Shown one piece after another: positions 24,384-26,352 of a stretch of DNA of 26,352 bases. Under the pieces are notes generated by a model. It worked only from the letters and a program-made list of their open reading frames with translations. It did no database searches and was not told where the DNA came from. Position 1 is the first letter of the stretch, and every line of letters begins with the position of its first letter. This DNA is from Spirochaetaceae bacterium (GTDB lineage Bacteria; Spirochaetota; Spirochaetia; SZUA-6; Bin103): NCBI GenBank assembly GCA_028818385.1, contig JAPPNY010000249.1, positions 1 to 26,352 on the forward strand, in the 5' to 3' direction. The position numbers and the translations under genes were made by a program.

Positions 24384-24610
24384 CAGCGAGCTGCCCGTTC
24401 CTCACGGAGGACGTCGGCAGGCGTGGAATCCAGTATCACCGGCGGCTCGCGGCGTATGGCATCCAGCGTTTCCCGCCGACTCGGTCGTGCCAGCGACCGC
24501 TCGATCTGCCACACCAGGTACTGCGACATGGATACGCCTTCGATCGCCGCCCGCGCCTTCAGGCGTCGATGCAGTGACTCCGGAACATTGCGGATCTGGA
24601 TGTGAGGCAT
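24383..24610 (-). CDS. FitA/VapB-type ribbon-helix-helix antitoxin
   Basis: A 75-residue antitoxin. It begins MPHIQIRNVPESLHRRLKAR, a typical FitA-like ribbon-helix-helix: the IQIRNV strand contacts DNA and the helices LHRRLKARAAIEG and SQYLVWQIERS complete the dimer. The C-terminal tail (RREP...DVLREERAAR) is the toxin-binding part. ATG 24610 is the family-consistent start. The in-frame GTG at 24652 would place the promoter-like TTGACA inside the gene. It overlaps the vapC start by one base. Because the toxin is truncated, the antitoxin may now be free to act only as a repressor. Confidence 0.85.
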   Translation of the reverse strand: MPHIQIRNVPESLHRRLKARAAIEGVSMSQYLVWQIERSLARPSRRETLDAIRREPPVILDSTPADVLREERAAR

Positions 24611-24616
24611 GCCTTC

Positions 24617-24645
24617 AACATGAAAACATGAAAAGCTAATGTCAA
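24617..24645 (-). promoter_or_regulatory. Candidate vapBC promoter with tandem operator repeats
   Basis: On the minus strand, TTGACA (24645-24640) is a perfect -35. The segment after it contains two head-to-tail 8-bp copies of ACATGAAA on the plus strand (24618-24625 and 24626-24633). The -10 at 17 bases is poor (CATGTT). Transcription would begin close to the ATG at 24610, giving a leaderless or very short leader. Ribbon-helix-helix antitoxins bind short direct repeats of this kind, so autorepression here is plausible. Confidence 0.45.
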
Positions 24646-24677
24646 GATTCACTCAGTCCATCGAATAGACCGGTCCC

Positions 24678-25727
24678 TCAGTCGAGGAGGACCTCCCGCC
24701 CGGTGGCGGCCGAGCGATAGATCGCGTCGAGCACGCGCTGCACGCTGAGCACCTGTTCGAGGGTGACGCAGGGCTCCTCGCGGCCCAGGATGACGTTGAC
24801 GAAGTGGTGCATGCGGCTGGCGTGCGGGTAGGCGAGCTCGCCCGCGTCGGGTGACTGGATGACGTGGTAGCCGTCGGCCGACTGCCGGCAGAGCTGCTGG
24901 CCATACGTGTCGATCGCCCCTTCGGTGCCGTACAGCTCCACGTTCATGTCGTTGCTCCGGTCCAGGTGCATGGCCCAGGCCACTTCCAGCAGCACGGTGG
25001 CGCCGCCGTCGAGCTTGATGACCGCGGTGGCGAAGTCGTCCACGTCGAACTGCCCGCTCGCGCGTTCCGACATCCCCCAGTCGCCCTCGCCGAGCCCTCG
25101 GTTGCCGAACTCGGTATAGGTCGCCCCCGATACCGAGCGGGGCCGGAAGTTGTCGAGCAGGAAGAGCGCGTTGTCCAGCATGTGCACGCCGATGTCCAGC
25201 AATCCGCCGCCGCCCGAAATCTCCTTGCGGGTGAACCAGCTCCCGATCCGCGGTATCCCCGATCGGCGCCGCCAGAACGCCTTGCAGTGGTAGGCGCGGC
25301 CGATCCGGCCCGCCTCCATGAGCTGCCTGGCGCGCTGCACCTCCCGCGTGAATCGCTGGTTCATGCCCAGCATGAAGTGGGTATCCGCCGCGCGCGCGGC
25401 GGCGGCCGTCTGCTCGGCGTCCTCCATGCTCAGCGCCAGGGGCTTCTCCTGCAGCACGTGCTTGCCGGCCTGCAGCGACAGGGCCGACAACGGCGCGTGC
25501 AGGTGGTTGGGCACGGCGACGTAGACCGCGTCGACCTCGTCGATAGCGAGCAGCCGCTCCGGCTCCTCCACCACCTGCGTCACGGTGTCGTAGCGCAGCG
25601 CGAACTCCGCGGCCCGTTCCGCGTTGGGCTCGGCCACGGCGACGATCTCGGCTTCGGGGTGCTCGGCGAAATCGCTGCAGCTGGCCTGTGCGATGCTGCC
25701 CGCCCCGATGACTCCTATGCGAACCAT
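24678..25727 (-). CDS. Gfo/Idh/MocA family oxidoreductase
   Basis: A 349-residue NAD(P)-dependent oxidoreductase. It has the Rossmann start VRIGVIGAGSIAQ, the family lysine in LQEKPLALSMEDA, and GGGLLDIGVHMLDNALFLL with the catalytic G-x-H-x-x-D pattern. In contrast to the GH109-like member at 20261, it keeps E-K-P, so a conventional sugar or cyclitol dehydrogenase is expected. It also has the longer catalytic-domain insert (FGNRGLGEGDWGMSERASGQF) common in members acting on glycoside-type substrates. ATG 25727 is chosen; the longer in-frame start adds residues that look random. No strong ribosome-binding site is visible. The SDR gene ends 47 bases upstream in the same direction, so the two may be one operon. 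The substrate is unknown. Confidence 0.9.
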   Translation of the reverse strand: MVRIGVIGAGSIAQASCSDFAEHPEAEIVAVAEPNAERAAEFALRYDTVTQVVEEPERLLAIDEVDAVYVAVPNHLHAPLSALSLQAGKHVLQEKPLALSMEDAEQTAAAARAADTHFMLGMNQRFTREVQRARQLMEAGRIGRAYHCKAFWRRRSGIPRIGSWFTRKEISGGGGLLDIGVHMLDNALFLLDNFRPRSVSGATYTEFGNRGLGEGDWGMSERASGQFDVDDFATAVIKLDGGATVLLEVAWAMHLDRSNDMNVELYGTEGAIDTYGQQLCRQSADGYHVIQSPDAGELAYPHASRMHHFVNVILGREEPCVTLEQVLSVQRVLDAIYRSAATGREVLLD

Positions 25728-25774
25728 GACGCGAGCATAGCGTTCGGGACCCGGTCGATGCCATCGGCACACGC

Positions 25775-26352
25775 TCACAGTCCCTTCGACCAACCCCCGT
25801 CTACCGGCAGGTTCACGCCGGTCAGATACGATCCGGCGCCGCTTGAGAGGAAGGAGACCACGCCGGCAACCTGTTCGTAGGTGGCCGCTCGCGAGAGGAG
25901 AATCTCGCTCGATTCCCAGTCGCTGTCACGGTCCAGGACGACCCACGGAAGCACCGAGTTGACGCGTACGCGCTCCGGTCCGAAGCGGCGTGCCATCAGC
26001 TTGGTAAGCGCGCTGACGGCCGCGCGCATCGACCCGCTGACGGGAAACATCAGCGTGGGTTCCAGCCCGTCAGCCGCGGAGATGTTGACGATGACCCCGC
26101 CGCCCGACGAGCGCATCAGCGGCAGGGCCTCCCGTGACGTCCTGAGCACGCTCATGAACAACAACTCGAAGCCGCCGAGCCACGCGTCGTCCGGCAGTGT
26201 CTCCAGGTCACCCTTGGCGGCGTCACCGGCGTTGTTCACCAGGACGTCGAGTCGCCCCCAGCGCTCCTGCACCGCCTTCACGAACCGCGAAATGTCATGA
26301 GCCCGGGTTATTCGCGCTCCAGCCCGAAAGTTGGCTGAATTGAGGATTCGAG
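25775..26352 (-). CDS. SDR family oxidoreductase, divergent active site, 5'-truncated at the window edge
   Basis: The visible 191 codons run from the window edge without a start, so the N-terminal nucleotide-binding motif lies outside; a GTG at 26281 is internal. Family marks are GRLDVLVNNAG, GVIVNISAADG, RFGPERVRVNSVLP and the C-terminal SYLTGVNLPVDGG. The catalytic Y-x-x-x-K is absent: the equivalent stretch reads FPVSGSMRAAVSALTK, with Val for Tyr and Met for Lys. This resembles the SDR subgroup in which L-S-N-x-x-R replaces Y-x-x-x-K (the beta-ketoacyl-reductase-like SDRs without a perfect tetrad). It may be a dehydrogenase with different chemistry or a non-catalytic protein. It lies 47 bases upstream of the Gfo/Idh gene in the same orientation. 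Confidence 0.85.
   Translation of the reverse strand, partial: RILNSANFRAGARITRAHDISRFVKAVQERWGRLDVLVNNAGDAAKGDLETLPDDAWLGGFELLFMSVLRTSREALPLMRSSGGGVIVNISAADGLEPTLMFPVSGSMRAAVSALTKLMARRFGPERVRVNSVLPWVVLDRDSDWESSEILLSRAATYEQVAGVVSFLSSGAGSYLTGVNLPVDGGWSKGL

Overview
The window is GC-rich, gene-dense bacterial DNA with no intergenic stretch above 300 bases. I see no rRNA, tRNA, CRISPR array, phage structural gene or transposase. The gene content is a catabolic mix of Gfo/Idh/MocA proteins, phytanoyl-CoA-type dioxygenases, a dihydrodipicolinate-synthase-like aldolase, an endoglycoceramidase-like lipoprotein and glycerol kinase, peppered with toxin-antitoxin and ATPase modules. This is typical of uncultured, often host-associated, high-GC bacteria such as marine symbiont lineages. 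Taxonomy below that is a guess. TAG, TGA and TAA are all used as ordinary stops.

Layout. Bases 1-3985 (+): the end of an S9 prolyl oligopeptidase-type peptidase, an adenosine-deaminase-family hydrolase and a DHDPS/NAL-family aldolase, joined by GTGA and ATGA stop/start overlaps. Bases 3994-7209 (-): an operon of a Gfo/Idh/MocA oxidoreductase, a dihydrolipoamide dehydrogenase/mercuric reductase-like flavoprotein and a PhyH dioxygenase. Bases 7312-8385 (+): a glyoxalase-II-like metallo-hydrolase and a VOC protein. Bases 8393-9728 (+): an AAA+/DUF4143 ATPase behind two AT-rich dyads. Bases 9774-10604 (+): a second PhyH dioxygenase. Bases 10699-16323 (-): a five-gene string (winged-helix AlkZ-like protein, putative glycoside hydrolase, methyltransferase, HTH-ImmA protease, PIN nuclease) with two 4-base overlaps. 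Bases 16382-16665 (+): a Phd antitoxin whose ParE-like toxin survives as only 13 codons. Bases 16680-22340 (+): endoglycoceramidase-like lipoprotein, glycerol kinase, a GH109-like protein and a D-2-hydroxyacid dehydrogenase. A 124-bp element with 15-bp terminal inverted repeats and CTAG duplications sits at the glpK stop codon. Bases 22346-24610 (-): a FitA/VapB antitoxin with a VapC toxin broken by one amber codon, then an AAA ATPase-nuclease whose N-terminus carries two compensating frameshifts. Bases 24678-26352 (-): another Gfo/Idh/MocA protein and an SDR that runs off the right edge.

How it works together. The 16680-22340 operon could cut glycolipid or glycoside headgroups outside the cytoplasm (lipoprotein GH5), process the sugars (GH109-like) and handle C3/C2 products (glycerol kinase, glyoxylate/hydroxypyruvate-type reductase). 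The scattered Gfo/Idh, aldolase and dioxygenase genes suggest a broad diet of sugar derivatives and small organics. The five selfish or defence-like modules are interleaved one at a time among metabolic operons, and three of them are damaged. This points to repeated acquisition and decay rather than one intact defence island.

The best leads are the CTAG-flanked miniature element with a reconstructable empty site, the compensating frameshifts, the single-codon vapC lesion, the dyad/promoter arrangement before the DUF4143 ATPase, and the HTH-ImmA/PIN pair.
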